Source: Phoebastria nigripes (taxonomy: Eukaryota; Chordata; Aves; Procellariiformes; Diomedeidae). From it: a stretch of DNA of 64,000 nucleotides. Position numbers and translations under genes: made by a program. Each line of letters opens with the position of its first letter. Position 1 is the stretch's first letter. Location of the stretch: contig JAYKAV010001809.1 of NCBI GenBank assembly GCA_035582835.1, positions 742,832-806,831 on the forward strand. Direction: 5' to 3'. This document shows, piece after piece, positions 1-12,800 of the stretch. The notes under the pieces were generated by a model. That model did no database searches. It was not told the DNA's origin and saw nothing but the letters and a program-made list of their open reading frames with translations.

Positions 1-2660
1 GTTGACAAGTTCTGGCCTTTTTCCAGAATGAGGCAGCTGCATCAGGGGGTGCTGCAGACAACAGTTTGGGATTTAAGCAAGCAGAACAGGTACTCATGCT
101 ATGCAACTTAATGGTTATCTAATGCTAGTGTTCTGAATTTCTCACCTACAGATGCTTCATCATCTTGCCAACAAAGAATAGAAACTTTAAATGATTCAGG
201 AGACCAAAGTGCAAAAATCCTCCTCCTCCAAAGTCCCTCTAGATCCTGTTTTAGGCACTAGGTGCTTTCTTCTTCACCCTGACCCTAAGCCAAAAACTAT
301 AAGCACTGCTAATCAATAGAAGTTCAAACTGAGTTAAGAAAACTGTTAAAGGAAGATGATTTAAGGTAAGGAATTCTAGATGCCAATTCTGCACAGAAGC
401 AGGATCATTTTTATCTGTTTCTTTTCCAGTGTCACCTGCCTCAAGTGACTTTATGCTTGGAACAAAAGAGCGCAGAGGAACACCGCTGGGTCAGTTGTAA
501 TAGTCTGGACTGAGCTATTGCTTCATGCTGACAAAAGCAAATCCTACAGGGAAAGCAGTGAGGCAGAAGCAGCAGAGTAGAAAGATATATCAACATGCTT
601 CAGCTACTGGAACTCTTGAAAAAGTACTGTATTAGGTCAGAACAAAGGTCGGTTTTGTTTTTATTCTTTCTGACAAGACACCAGAAGCAAATATGAAACC
701 GTAAAGTGTATAAGAATAAAACATTCCTAGACTGTTAATATCTCTGTATATTTTACAGCTAAAGCTAGTCAGGAATTTAGGATATTTCTGAGTGGAGACT
801 GTATTTAAGCTAACATTTTTAAATAACTATCACGTTCCACATATAAGTCTAATCCTTTTGGCCCTATGACCCTGAAAAAAGTCTCATAGCAGTGAGTTCC
901 ACTACTACATTACACAGTGTAATGAAATTAAAATTTGAAACTTGCTGCCTGATCACTTCATTGAAGTCTTAATTCTTACAAGCTATCAAACATTCCCAAA
1001 ACAAAGTCATGGACAATGTCAAACTGGTCCTCTGTCGCGTTTTAGTTTTCTATCTTTTTTTAAAAACAGCATTGAACATGGTATTGGAGAAGATGACAAA
1101 CCCTGATTTTAAGTAGTGGCATAATATTTTTGTTTGTTTGTTTTGTTCTCCATTTCTTTTTTTTTTTTTTACTGCCATTGAGCCCTAACCTAGCATTTGC
1201 AGAGAAGCATGCTGGCAGCAAGATTTTCTTCCTTAGCAGAGTTTAGAACTCCTCAGTTGTCATTATTACACACATGATGTACAGTGATTTGCATTTATTA
1301 ACACTAAGTTACACCTGACACTTTAGCACTTGGCTATTCAGTATCAAGAGATCTTTCCGAAATTCATTAAAGGAAGCTTCAGATTTAACCAGCCTGAATA
1401 TATGGTGCTTTTAGCAGAAAGTCACAAAGTAAGTTTTAAAAACATTCTTTGGATTACTGAGTCCAAGACCTTCCTATGTATAAAGCCCAATCTCTCTCCC
1501 CATTCTGTGGCTTGAGCAGTTTGTACAGAAAAGTCTTTCACTTTATTACCTTATTCTTGTTTCTGAATTCTTGTGAAAGTAGCAACAGAAGACCCCAGAA
1601 TGACCTGCTGAATGCGACTGCTTTATATTAGCTTAGAGCGTGAGTATGTGTGTCTTTTCTTTGCATCCAGGTATATATTTGAATGTAAATTGGTATTAAT
1701 TAAGAATATGTAATGGTATATTTGGATTTACATTTTCTATATTTGGAAGAAAACCAAGTCCTGATGAGCAACAGGAAGAGCTGAAAATAGAAACAGAGGC
1801 CAGCTGGTCTCTTCTTCCAAGTGTGAAAGTGTGAATGTGTTTTATATTGTGCCTCCTAAAAATGAAAAGTTTGACTACACAAAGTGGCCAATATAAAAGG
1901 GTTACCACCATCACCATGTGTCTGTGGTTTTGGGAGTGATCACTGCTGCAGGGCTTTGTACTGTTCTCCTTATGTGTCTATGAGGCTTTTTAGGAGAACG
2001 TGACTAGAACCCTACAGAGATTTAAGGATGNAGACTCTATTTAAAAGATCTGAACAGCTTTTAGGTACAAAATACGCGCCACACACTTTGCTTAGAGACC
2101 ATGACAGTTCCAAGTATACATGAAAGCTGATTTTTAAGCACATAGGAAACTCTGTGCCCTCTGGATTTTGCCAGCAGGTTCAGGTGCCCAAGAAGATAAG
2201 ACTGTGATCCATGTTAGATACAAGTATATTTAAAAACCTGTGCATAACCATAATTAACATGTTAGGCACACAAACTGCAGTTAGGAGAAACAGCGCAGCA
2301 TAAGCCCTTATTCACAGCAAGAGACTTTCAATATCTAATTAGAGCATATTAAAACATATGCACATTCCCATTTTTAAAACATATGGCCATTCTTAATTTT
2401 AATGCAAGAACAACAGAACTATCACTCTTAAAAAAAGATTAAGTATGAAGATTTCAAGACTGAACTAATCACCACATAACTTTTAACTTGCATCTCCTAT
2501 GAAGCCTATATTGTATATAGGCTATATAATACTATAACATGTACAGCAAGTTACTAAAACTGTGCATAAGACAGAAGATCAACATCTTAATATCCTTTTA
2601 GAAAACAGACGGATGTATTGTTTAGCCCAAAATGATTTCACAGACCAAGCTTATGTGACT
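1..2660. other. Intergenic sequence downstream of ZCRB1
   Basis: No exon with convincing splice sites, no RNA gene and no recognisable transposon was seen here. The sequence is AT-rich, with ordinary short A and T tracts and a few AATAAA or TTTATT hexamers. It could be intergenic or intronic sequence of a longer PPHLN1 transcript starting farther upstream, since mammalian PPHLN1 has such isoforms; nothing visible decides this. Confidence 0.5.
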
Positions 2661-2666
2661 TATAAA

Positions 2667-2672
2667 TTTATT
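2667..2672 (-). terminator. ZCRB1: Candidate ZCRB1 polyadenylation signal
   Basis: AATAAA on the minus strand (TTTATT on plus) lies about 515 bases downstream of the ZCRB1 stop codon. It is followed on the minus strand by a TCTGTG-containing stretch that could act as the downstream GU-rich element. Other TTTATT hexamers lie farther downstream (for example near 1297 and 1541), so alternative 3' ends are possible. Confidence 0.45.
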
Positions 2673-2835
2673 ATATTACTGCATGAAGAGTTAAAAGACT
2701 AGTACGATGCTTAAGGCTGAAATTCAACCCTATGCAGAGGAACTAGTGCAAGATTCTAAAGTACTACTAAAGCACTGCTTCCAAACAGGCAATAAACAGA
2801 CCAATACATAAAGCATCAGTGGTGCTAACAGTGAC

Positions 2836-2857
2836 CCTAAGAGGAACTCCTCTTAGG
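2836..2857. repeat. Perfect short inverted repeat (hairpin)
   Basis: CCTAAGAGGA, two bases, then TCCTCTTAGG: a perfect 10-bp stem with a 2-nt spacer (effectively a slightly shorter stem with a 4-nt loop). It lies inside the predicted ZCRB1 3' UTR, so it could fold in that mRNA. Confidence 0.8.
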
Positions 2858-3184
2858 AAAAAAATCTTAGGAAATTCTCTTATGAAAGATTTCACTGCCA
2901 GGGTTTGTGTCTAGATACTAACTGCAAGAAGCATTCTCCCAGATATTTTTCTGGACTTAAGTGTAGAAACACGTAGTTTTCTTGAGAAGCTGTCTTGAAG
3001 GGTGAAGTTTTGGGGGGGGAGAGAGAGATCAAAAAAAATGGGAGGTTTGAGGGGCAGGGTAGAACTACAACATGATTTTCAGTGTCTTCAACACCAAGAC
3101 AAACCTGTATTACTGATAACTTTGTAGCACTTTACAAAATGTACACTCTCTATATATTATAGATGCATATAAACCAGTATTATT

Positions 3185-3316
3185 TCAATCACTAAGTTCT
3201 TCCTCATCACTGAAATAAGCACTTTTCTTAATCCGTGGACGTTTTGAATCATCTGAAATTGAAGATTCCCCTGCAGTCTGCGTCCATCTTTGTTGCTCTT
3301 CCTCAATTTTGGCTTG
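3185..3316 (-). CDS. ZCRB1: ZCRB1 last coding exon (residues 174-216)
   Basis: The acceptor TGTAG precedes CAAGCCAAAATTGAGG. The exon encodes 43 residues, beginning [11 protein letters not shown] and ending [10 protein letters not shown], followed by TGA at 3185-3187. The acidic serine-containing C terminus resembles a CK2-type phosphorylation site (inference). Confidence 0.95.
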   Translation of the reverse strand, partial: QAKIEEEQQRWTQTAGESSISDDSKRPRIKKSAYFSDEEELSD

Positions 3317-4478
3317 CTACAATGAGAAAAGGAAAAGTATTAGCTAGGATTAAGAAAAATTGAGATGCATTACAAATAATAATGCTAATTATTAATAAGC
3401 ATTTAATTATTTAATAAGTTAAAGAAAGAATTCAAAGGGTTTATCTCCATTTCCAGATAAACTGTGCAATGAATGCACTAGAAAACATTTCTGAAAGTAG
3501 TTCTCAATGCAAACAGTAAGTCTTCTGCACCAATGCAGGCCACGCGGAGTACCCTTTATTTTCAAAGAGAGGAACTTTGCACCTGGCAAACTTACAGAAC
3601 TATAGAGCAGCTTAGATCTGAAGCAAAGAATGCATTGTGTTTTAAATTGACATCATTGAATCAGCTTTGTTCCACTAACAAGTCCTCTATCTGTTGTCTT
3701 TTGCAGTCATTCATTCAGGAAATGAATGTCTTCAGGGACGTAAAGGTTATTCAACTAAAGGTTTAAATAGATGCTTCCTATTTTTACTGGGAAACATGCT
3801 ATCCCAGTTAAAATCTTTGGATGGTGAGAGAAATGGGAATGTTTCCTGGCTTGTTTACATTTATAGGTTTTACTTCCAATTGTGGAGTTCTCTGGGGGTG
3901 TGTGGGGGGGATAATTGTGCATATTTGCATCATTTTTTTGGACTACATCATGTAAAAGTTTTGCAGTCATTACAGTCATATTCAGGACAAAGTTATCTTA
4001 GGAACTCTGAGGGTGTTTTTTGGGGGGACAGGGGCACACAGCGGACAGCTGAGGACTAGGAAGCCATGAAATTTAAACATCAGGTCAGGCTTGCTCTGTG
4101 TAGTGAAGCAAAAGCCTGTAAAGAAGTATTAAAGAAGATAGTAATACAGCTGTCAGACTATCTATCTACATAACAAAAAATGNATTAAATATATTTTGAG
4201 AGAAGAGGTCTATTAGAGACTGCAATGGACTGTATTAGGCAAAGGAAGTGCTCCAGAAATAGATGTTGTTCAGGGATATTCTGGTGAGTGAGGGCAGAGG
4301 ATGTACCTGGTCATTTATACATGACTCTCTTTCTGGCTGCTCAGTTAACAGAGTAAAGAGGGATTTGTGGACCAGAAACCTAACAGAGCATCACAGCAGA
4401 GATGACAGGAAACGAAGCAGCAAAAGGAGCTTGAAGGAAAGAAAGAATTGCAATGCACAAACACAGCCATGGTGAAAC

Positions 4479-4559
<81 letters not shown>

Positions 4560-7500
4560 AAAAAAGGAAAAAAGAAAAGAGAAAAAGATGACTGAATATG
4601 CCTGCAATATGAAAAAACCAACTATAGTCACCAACTACTGTCAGGCAAGAGTGCTCTGAGTGCTACAGAGCAGACAGACTTACGGGTGTATCTCAGAGCT
4701 TTTGAAAAGCAGCTAAAAAAAGGAAGTAGAGTTGCCTTTAAATAATAATAAATATGAATGCTTCAATTCTGTACCTGAAAAGCTATGGCTTGGCTGAGGC
4801 TATCTAGAGCAGGGTCTTCTCCTTCCTCTTCGCTTTCTTCTTCCTCCTCACTTCATTGTGCAGAGAGAAAAATACATAGATCTTTATTTTAAGTGTTCAG
4901 TATGAAAAAGCTGCCTAAAAGAAGTATTAACATGTAAATAAATATACATACATTTCTTCTGGCTCAACTATTTTCTTTCTCTTCTTCTTTTCTTTTTTTT
5001 TTGGTGGCTCCCGCTCTCCTAGCATATTTTTAGGACAAGCATAACTTAAGTGTCCTGCTTCCTTGGAGAAAAAGAAATATTGCTTAACAGAAACCGTTAC
5101 AAACAACTATATGTTGAAACATATCATGAGGAAAGCTAATGTAAGACAGTTCATGGGGAAAAAAATGGAAGCAATTAGTAAGATAAATGGAATGCTGAAT
5201 TAGCACACAGAAGACAAACTCTTCTCTATAAGCTTGCCATGGAAACGAAGAGATTGGTGGCGATATGCATGTTTAACTGCAAACTGAGAACAAGCTATGA
5301 GTAAAGTAGATTTTCTTTGGCTGCTGCAATAGCTGAATACACTACAGCACAGTTTATGTTCAAGACAACATATAAACCTCAGCATTAACAGTTTAAGAAA
5401 TAGGAGTGAGTCAACATTTTTGCTCTCAAAAGTGTTACGAATATAAATCAAGTTTGTATTTGATGTTAAATACTATCCAAATCTCAATCTCCTATGTTAT
5501 TATATTAAGGAAAAGTGAGGAATTGCCTAAAATTTAACACACACTTATTCTGTGTAAAAACAGTTCATTCCAATATTTATTTTACCGCCAACTATATCAT
5601 GAACTTCCAAAGATACAGCAAAAGCAGGTATTTTGAAGCAAAGATTAGGAGGTTTTCCTTCTCATACAGCTTTATACTGATACTCGTCTCTGTCTGCTCA
5701 TCAGCATGTTAAGCAGCAATTATAAGCACATATTCTCCCCCACCCCCAAAATCCCAAATAAAAGACAAAAGGGGTATTATAATTCTTGAAAATGGTACAA
5801 CTGCTATGCAAATTGTTAGTATCAACAGAAAACATTATTTTAACACCACAGGCAGGATCAGCAATGGCCAAACTGAAGAAAAAAGCTGGAATATAGTAGT
5901 TCATTTTTGGTTTTACTCACCCCACATTCGTAACACTTAGACTTATCAAAGTAGTTACGCCTGCGAATGAATTCTGCTGCTCTTCCATTATCAATGGCAA
6001 TACTTGCTTTTATTACTCTTCCAAACAACTACAGCAAATGGGAAAAAAACGTAAATATTTTGGGGCCGTAAACCCAACCCTCCTACCAAAACAACTTTCC
6101 ACAATTTACCTGTTTGTTATTAAGTGCCCGAGAACAGTTTTGTGCAGATTCTTTATCCAAAAACAAAATAAAGGCAACTCCTTTGCTCTTCCTGGTGTCT
6201 TTGTCTTTCATAATAGTAACTCTGAAAACATATAACCACATTATTGATACACTAAAATTACTTCAGAGATATTTTTCCTTAAATATCTTGGTGGGATCTT
6301 AGCTTTGTTATACAGCAAAAAGGAAATAAAGTATATTTAACAATAGAAAGGCTCATTAAACAGAAATTCAAAGGAACAGCTAACCAGGACATGTGCTTAC
6401 AGGTAGAGTGGAGATGATTTTAAAAAAGTATGTGGGGTCTTTCTGGGTCCAATATCATTCTTTATTCCCTTGGATGACTTGAAGAACGAAGAACATACTC
6501 TTTAGATTTGCAGACAACCTAACTGGAAGGAGCTACACATATTGGAGGTAAAATTAAAATTCAGGAGTAATCTTGACGATTGCTATCATTGCTGAAAAAC
6601 ACAGTGTATTGAACTGCATCCAAACTGAGAATTCTATGTTTCTGTAGGACTAACCAGCTAAACAGGTTCATGATAGGAAACGGTAAGTATATGCAGTATT
6701 GTTCTACAAATATCTCCAACTGGAATCCAAGCAGGTCATGGATGCCTGTGTTATTTTACATGACATACAAATGAAATCTTCAGTCTAGCATTAGAATCAA
6801 GAGCTCCAGTAGCACACTGAGAAATTCAGGAAAGATTTAGACCCAGTAAAAACAACAGACAAAGAAAAAGAATGACAAGAGGTGAAGGGGGACAGGGGGA
6901 CACACCCACACAATCTCAATTTTGTCAATCTTAATGTCAATTGTATTTAGCCCTAAAAAAAAAAAAAAAAAAAAAGTGGGAAACAGGATACCAGTCTGCA
7001 TGTACATAAAAATAAAAGTACATGTTAAAAAATAGGGAATAAACTCCTCCCTGTGTCCACCATGGGCAGAACAAGGTTCAGCCGTAAGGCAAGCCAAAAT
7101 TGTAAAAAGCAATAGGACCTTTTTAAAAAAAAAAAANAANCCAAAACCAAAAACAACACAAAACAAAATAAAAACCAACCAACAAACCAAAAAAACCCAA
7201 ACAAACCCCGCTTCAATGCAGAAGGCCTACCAGAGAACCTGTGTAAGTAACAGATGACCTACCTAGTAAGAAGTGTGTAAAATAAAAGCTCAGTAAAGAA
7301 AGCTCAATTTTCCCCCAAATACATGCACAGAAAGATAGAGCTTAGAACAGTTTTTCTACCGAAGCCTCTTGGACAAGAATGTGTCCAACTGAATGCATTG
7401 AGTTGAAGTGTCAATAAAATTGACTTTAGAACAATTCTATTAATTCTTTTGCCAAGTTACTCTTCCAAGGGTTCTGACAGAACCCTAATATGGCTGCCAG

Positions 7501-9843
7501 GCTTCTACTTGGGATACTGAATGTACCAGTTAATAACACAAGCATAGAAAGAAACAGGTGTGACAAATCTTCAAAAAGTCAGCAACTTCTCAGAGCCCTA
7601 GAAAGTCTGATTTCTCAGTGAACGAACTGAGCTGAAATCATAATACTCAGGATATACTGGGGTGAGAAATGCAGTATGAAAGAAAAGTCAGCATGATTTT
7701 GCTGAGTCAAGACACACTTCCAAAAAAAGGTCTATTAAAGCTTCTTTAGTTAAGTTAAAGCTGGCCTAGATGACATCTCAAAGCTTTCTGCAAAGCGTTT
7801 TAAAGTCCCTGAACAAAGACTCTACAGAAATCAAGCTAATATTTGAGAAGATTTTTGTTGGGAATTAATAACTACCTACAAACAGGAAAACTGATCCTTG
7901 TTAGCCTCAGTTTCACAGCGAAATGAGAATACCAGTAGAATCCCACAGTATCTGCACTGTTTATAGTCAGGTCAGCTGGCAAAGGGATGAACAGGAAACA
8001 AATTTTGCTAGATTAAAAAAAAAAAAAAAACAAACATGGTAGTATTTTACACATGGTATTCTGTGACTCCCTGCGTTTGGTTTAACTTCTGGCAGTGACT
8101 AGACAAAATGTCAGGAAAAATTAGGTATCAGTAAGTGAATTTTTTGCAAAACAATATATAGGGGAGGGAAAACAGTAACTGCACAGGTAGAATTGCAAGT
8201 TCTAAATTAGCTACTTTCACGCAGGACACAGTGCAGGATTTCTTCTGCATAGGCATCTGAAAACACCATTTCTGTTGTCTATGACAGTCAAAAAAAAAAG
8301 CAAATAAACCACTTAAAACTATTAATAAAGGAAAAAAATAAAAGAGAAAATGCTGCTATGACACCTTCAATATATGTAATGCATCATACAGCCAATACTT
8401 CATACAATTCTTATCCTCCTATTGCACAAGTTCAAAAGCCAAGACACTAGGAGACCCCTACCCTCAAACACACAGAGTATAGGTACATTACCAAATTACA
8501 GCAGGGAGGTCAGAATTGTCATATTTATGGAGAACAGGCCTCTCAATGGATATTAAAAACCAGCGTTACTACAATCTTTGCTCAGGATTTTTCTAAATCA
8601 GTAGTTCAGCAATCAACTAAAACAGGTCATACACCCCACCCTGGAAACAATAAAGACTGTAGCTGCTCAGTTGTATTGGTCACTGCATGTCTGCCAGAGC
8701 CCTACATAATGGTTTTCCTCTCCGTCAATTTAAAAAATATGTTTTACTAAAGTTGCAGTTTGGCTTTTCCTGCTATTTGTCACCTGAAACACGCTCCTGA
8801 GACTTCAAAAACTTTGAATTTAGCTCTGTAGCTCACAGATTGTTACAGCAGCTACCAGAAGTTAGAGTAGATATTTGCTGGTGTAGGGTTGAAAACGGAA
8901 GTCTTGACTCTCGTTATTCTAACCAGTTAAAAAACAAAGAAACAAAACAAAACAGCAAGTTCCTTACTATGGCATTTATTTCTATCATTTGAACATAGAG
9001 GCAGGTACTCACAAGCACTGTTCATGAATACCCCACATATTAAAAGCAGTTACTATGCAGCCTTACATCTAATCTTAAATATAATACTAAGCAGTCACAA
9101 TAACAAGTCCCTCTAGAACCACAAATATAGAAATTGTACATTGCAATTGTGGGAACTCTTTGCGGGAATTGCAACATCTAGTTCACATAAGTAGAAGCTC
9201 CCACTTATCCACTTATCCACTTGTGTCCCAGGTGGTGTTCGGGGGAAGGGGAACACCACTTACTAGAAGAATATTGTTTCAACTATTTCAGAGAAAAGAC
9301 CATTGGTATATAACAACATTCTACTTGCTCTTAAGAGGTGGTTAGCAAAACCCGTCCCCAACACAAATATTCTTACATTATGCGTGTAACTGCAAGAACT
9401 TCCAGTTGTTAATTAAATTTATACTTTATTAAAAATGAACAGGACTTCAATACAGTTCCACATTCATACTTAAATTATAAAAAGCACATGACTTTCAAGT
9501 GAAGCAAAGACATTAAATATTTAAAATGAAAGCTACAAAAATAGTAGGCCATATCAGGTCACTTACTTGACAACTTTCCCATACTTTGAAAATATCTGAA
9601 ATATAAAACAAAATAAAAAGATTTAACAATAGACAATTGCATTTCATTAGTAATAAATTTATCAAGACAAACTTTTCTAAGTAAGAGATATATATCAGTA
9701 TTGTATTTACACTCATTGTCAACAATTTAATCTGCACAATGCAGCTCTTAAAAACTTACCCTGTATAGATCATTGTTTGTCAAAGCAAAGGGTAAATTGG
9801 ACACATACACCGTGCTTTTGCTTGGTGCCAACCCACCACTCAT
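3185..9843 (-). CDS. ZCRB1: ZCRB1, U11/U12 snRNP 31 kDa protein (7 coding exons)
   Basis: Zinc finger CCHC-type and RNA-binding motif protein 1 is a known subunit of the U11/U12 di-snRNP of the minor spliceosome and acts in the nucleus on U12-type introns. Seven exons join without frame error into 216 residues, against 217 in the human protein as remembered. An RRM spans about residues 10-88, with RNP2 VYVSNL (12-17) and RNP1 KGVAFILF (51-58). A zinc knuckle C-x2-C-x4-H-x4-C occupies 107-120. A Lys-rich block follows (about 132-141), then a Glu-rich acidic block (about 144-160), then a conserved tail ending [10 protein letters not shown]. The start ATG (9841-9843) lies 4 nt after its splice acceptor, so the 5' UTR is almost wholly in an upstream exon. 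All introns are GT-AG. The gene runs divergently from PPHLN1 and shares its CpG-island promoter. Identification is firm: motif order and exon sequence match throughout. No truncation or premature stop is visible. Confidence 0.96.
3317..4774 (-). other. ZCRB1 intron with a long A/T tract
   Basis: This GT-AG intron is 1458 nt. It contains an uninterrupted 74-base A run on plus (4484-4557; T on the transcribed RNA) followed by A/G-rich sequence, and an N at 4183. No other exon or element was recognised. Confidence 0.85.
4484..4557. repeat. 74-base poly(A) homopolymer
   Basis: This is an unbroken run of A on plus, followed by AAAAAGG-type imperfect repeats to about 4586. In the ZCRB1 transcript it is a U tract about 220 nt downstream of a 5' splice site. 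The length is probably unreliable in the assembly. Confidence 0.95.
4775..4850 (-). CDS. ZCRB1: ZCRB1 coding exon (residues 148-173)
   Basis: This 76-nt exon starts in phase 2, completing an Ile codon with its first T. It encodes the Glu/Ser-rich acidic stretch, then [15 protein letters not shown], and ends CAG before a GTACAG donor. The acidic run is one of the least constrained parts of the family, and Glu content is high here. Confidence 0.93.
4952..5061 (-). CDS. ZCRB1: ZCRB1 coding exon (zinc knuckle second half, Lys-rich)
   Basis: This 110-nt exon begins GAAGCAGGACAC (E-A-G-H) and supplies His115 and Cys120 of the CCHC knuckle. It continues through [10 protein letters not shown] into a run of Lys/Arg and then IVEPEE. 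It ends AT before GTATGT. The first two cysteines are in the preceding exon, so the zinc site is split by an intron. Confidence 0.95.
5062..5920 (-). other. ZCRB1 intron
   Basis: This 859-nt GT-AG intron runs from a GTGAGT donor to a CCAAG acceptor. It contains nothing recognisable beyond AT-rich sequence. Confidence 0.9.
5921..6028 (-). CDS. ZCRB1: ZCRB1 coding exon (RRM end and first knuckle cysteines)
   Basis: This 108-nt phase-0 exon encodes 36 residues, beginning [16 protein letters not shown] (the last RRM strand) and ending DKSKCYECG, with Cys107 and Cys110 of the zinc knuckle. It is flanked by a TGTAG acceptor and a GTGAGT donor. Confidence 0.96.
6110..6221 (-). CDS. ZCRB1: ZCRB1 coding exon (RRM core, RNP1)
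   Basis: This 112-nt exon completes Lys38 with its first base, then encodes 37 residues including [20 protein letters not shown] with RNP1 at 51-58. It ends LNNKQ before GTAAAT. The intron to the next exon is only 81 nt (6029-6109). Confidence 0.96.
6222..9566 (-). other. ZCRB1 intron inside the RRM
   Basis: This 3.3-kb GT-AG intron contains poly(A) tracts (about 6955-6975, 7125-7140 and 8014-8031), an A/C-rich simple stretch near 7140-7205, and Ns at 7137 and 7140. No exon or interspersed element was recognised. Confidence 0.85.
9567..9595 (-). CDS. ZCRB1: ZCRB1 29-nt microexon (RRM)
   Basis: The exon encodes IFSKYGKVV plus two bases of Lys38. It is flanked by a TTTCAG acceptor and a GTAAGT donor. 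At 29 nt it is a microexon, and skipping it would shift the frame and destroy the RRM. The upstream intron is 164 nt (9596-9759). The assignment is firm because the encoded residues fill the RRM exactly between its neighbours. Confidence 0.95.
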
Positions 9844-9847
9844 TTTT
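9760..9847 (-). CDS. ZCRB1: ZCRB1 exon with start codon (residues 1-28)
   Basis: The acceptor ATCAG is followed by AAAA and then ATG (9841-9843). The exon encodes [20 protein letters not shown] and on to NNDLYR, including RNP2. The donor is GTAAGT. The ATG context AAAAATGA has A at -3. Only 4 nt of 5' UTR are in this exon. Confidence 0.96.
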
Positions 9848-12800
9848 CTGATGAAAGGAGAAAGAGAGAAGAGTTAAATTGTATTCAACAGAGCAATCAA
9901 TTATAAAACAGTTGCAAGACTTTTTAAAAAGTTGTTTTTCAAACCTAGCCCAGACGGTCATGATAAAGTTGCAGGAAAGCATAGCTTTCATTTCCCTTTC
10001 ATCCTTTCACATGAAATTAGTGTATACCTTCATGTGCTACGGAAGACATACATTCCTTCCCCCTCCCCTGGACCCAAAGCATATTTTTGCTGTATGCGAG
10101 TCAATTTGAAAGTCATGAAAAACCAGACAAGTTAGTGTACTTAAAACAAGCCTCTGCTGATTTGTGCAGTAAAGAAAGGTTTAGGTCCAGAAAGAAACAC
10201 GAAATCTCCATTTATTAAGCATTCTCGCCAATTTGTGAAATTAATGACCTTTGTTCAAGTAGCTGCGTGTTCTGATTCTTTATACACATTTCAGTTCAGC
10301 TGCATTCAACATAGAATAAACCACGTTCAGTTAAGGCGGGGGGGTGGGAAGCTTCCCTAAAGCAGAGTCCTAATTATTGGGGGGAAAAAGATACTGCATT
10401 GGCTTAAAAAAAAAAAAGAAAAAAAAAAAAAAAAAAAAANAAAAAAAAAAAGAAAAAAAAAAAAAGTATCTCAGCTGCTAAAGCAGCAAGTATTTCCTCT
10501 TGTATCTATTGCTCAGGCTTCTACACTGCTCTGGAACTGCAAGTGTCCAGAGCTGATCATAGATGGCATGTCCCCTAGAGGCACTCCCCCTCCTCCTCCT
10601 CCTGATTAAGCAGCTATATACTGGCAGGAACCAGGGAAACGTCAAAGCCATTTTCATTTCCAATCTCTTTTAAGCTCTTGAAACTAAGTAGCCAAGAATA
10701 TGCCTAGAAACAATGAATCAATTCAAAAACCTTGTTATAACTGCATACTCATCATCCAATACTAGTGTCCTGGTAAAGAGTAACTGAACTAACTTGAAAA
10801 GAACAGCCTATGTTTTTCCTCATGTTTGGACATCTCCCAAAATTTTAAGTGGTGCTAAAGTCTGTGAAAAACACTTCTTCCCTCCGATCCATTCTGAAGC
10901 CACGGCTTGGTCCAAGAGCTAAGTGAGTAAAATTCAAGATCAGAATAAAGCACAACCAATCCTTATGAGAGGGCATACCAAATAGTACAGCAAAAACATT
11001 CCCTCCACTGTCCAATTACTACCTACTGATCCAGTTTCCTGCAGCCTTATTCCTGCTTCTTGGCACCTCTAGCCGATTCCTAACTGAGGATCAAGCCATT
11101 TCCTCAGCAAGACCAACTCATTTCAAAAATGCAGACAAAAGCTGATGAAGGGATGAAAGAAACTAAGTATTAGAAATCAACATCCGTCATAGTACACACA
11201 GTTTCTTAGGGGACTTTTCGGGTAGAGAGTTTGAGCAGATTGCTTGGCCAAATGCCAACAAAGTAACTAATATCACACTCTAATCCGGCTGTGGTTATTT
11301 TCTGGCATTTCATGATTCAGTCATCTGAAGACCTGACATTCCCAGTAGACACTGATTATCCAAGTGTTTTGCTTCTCTCTCCTGACATGCTTACTGTATC
11401 ACAATTCATTTGAGTGGCAGTTTCCAAATGATTGAATTTTGAGTTTTTCCATGTTCAGAGACTGTATTTTTTGGCATGAGCAGAAATGGCAACATAAAGG
11501 TTAAGCAAATGAAAACAGAATAAATTTGCAATAAAGGCCACACATTGCATCTGGTGTTAGGCAGACGGGGTTCATTATCCCAAATTCCTTGCTGCTTGGC
11601 ATTAGTATCCTTGACAAGCCTAACCAGACTGACTTGGCAACATGCCACGTGAATAGATGGCCCGAAGTGCAGTTATCCAGATGTATGGTGGATACAAAGG
11701 ATACGGTAAGAGCTACCTTAGTGCTGCATTATGGTATGTTGCCAATGCTAATATATTGCAACAGTGGAGCAGAAAACAGCAGAGGTGAACCTCACGTGGC
11801 TGTAGATAGCAATTTAACTCTGCCTAAAAGACAAGAGAAGCTAGAGCGCCTTGTAACAGGAGATCAAGCAGGCCCCATATTAATGAACAGATGCCAGTGA
11901 GAATGGCATGACTGGAGAGCAGTCAGCTTGCTGACCACAGTGCAAACCTCCGAAGAGAAGGCGATATGTCATGTGAAGATTACTACAGGCATAATAGCTC
12001 AGTCGATAGGAAATTATTAATGAATGCAAGCTACAGAACTGCCATTTTCAGATGCACACTACTTTTTCCAGAAGCGAGCAGAGAGAGTTGCACCCTGGAG
12101 NGCTGGCTGCCAGACAGCTGAGGTTGAGTTTTGTTTCTAGTCCCCTAGATTTAAGTGGAACAGTCTTGCTGCTCCAACTGCCCAAATATTCTTAGCAATT
12201 TGTATTGTTTAGGACTATTGTGCCAGGATTTCTTACTTGTAATGTCTGACTCACCAGACAGGCACAATTTTAATAAAAGAGGGTACAGTAACTGTAAGGC
12301 TATCACCATGCTCATGTTCAAGATGGCAAAAGTTCAAATTTGCCACTCCAGGAAAGAGTATTCCCCCAGACCTGCAGGAGGGCTTCCTGTTCTAAATACT
12401 AAGGGGTCATTGGGATGGTTTATAAATATCTTATTTAAGCCAGCAGATACACTGACAGGTTTGCAGAACGGCAACATTTGGGCCATCTCACCTACTTAAA
12501 AGCCTCGTTGTCCTTACTAAGTCTTCTGCAGAACATTCAAACATGACATTTTACCAAAAGCAATCTCTCAAAAAGCTTGAGCATGTTAAAATGCAGATTT
12601 CTGGTTATCTGTTGTGAATACAGTGGTATAAATGCAGTTTTAGATCCAACTACTGGCACAATTCTTCCCACCCTCATAAACCTTAACAAAACATCACACA
12701 TGTCAATTTTAACCCTGCCTTAATAAATCCATTAATCCTTTTTTTTATTTTATTTTAAAACCACCATGAAGCCCCTGTGGGGATACCAAGTGCCAACACC

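Larger units (their letters stand above)
2667..3184 (-). other. ZCRB1: Predicted ZCRB1 3' untranslated region
   Basis: This is the stretch between the ZCRB1 stop codon and the first good AATAAA on the same strand. It contains a perfect 10-bp inverted repeat (2836-2857) and a purine-rich patch near 3010-3055. The extent is inferred from the poly(A) signal only. Confidence 0.45.
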
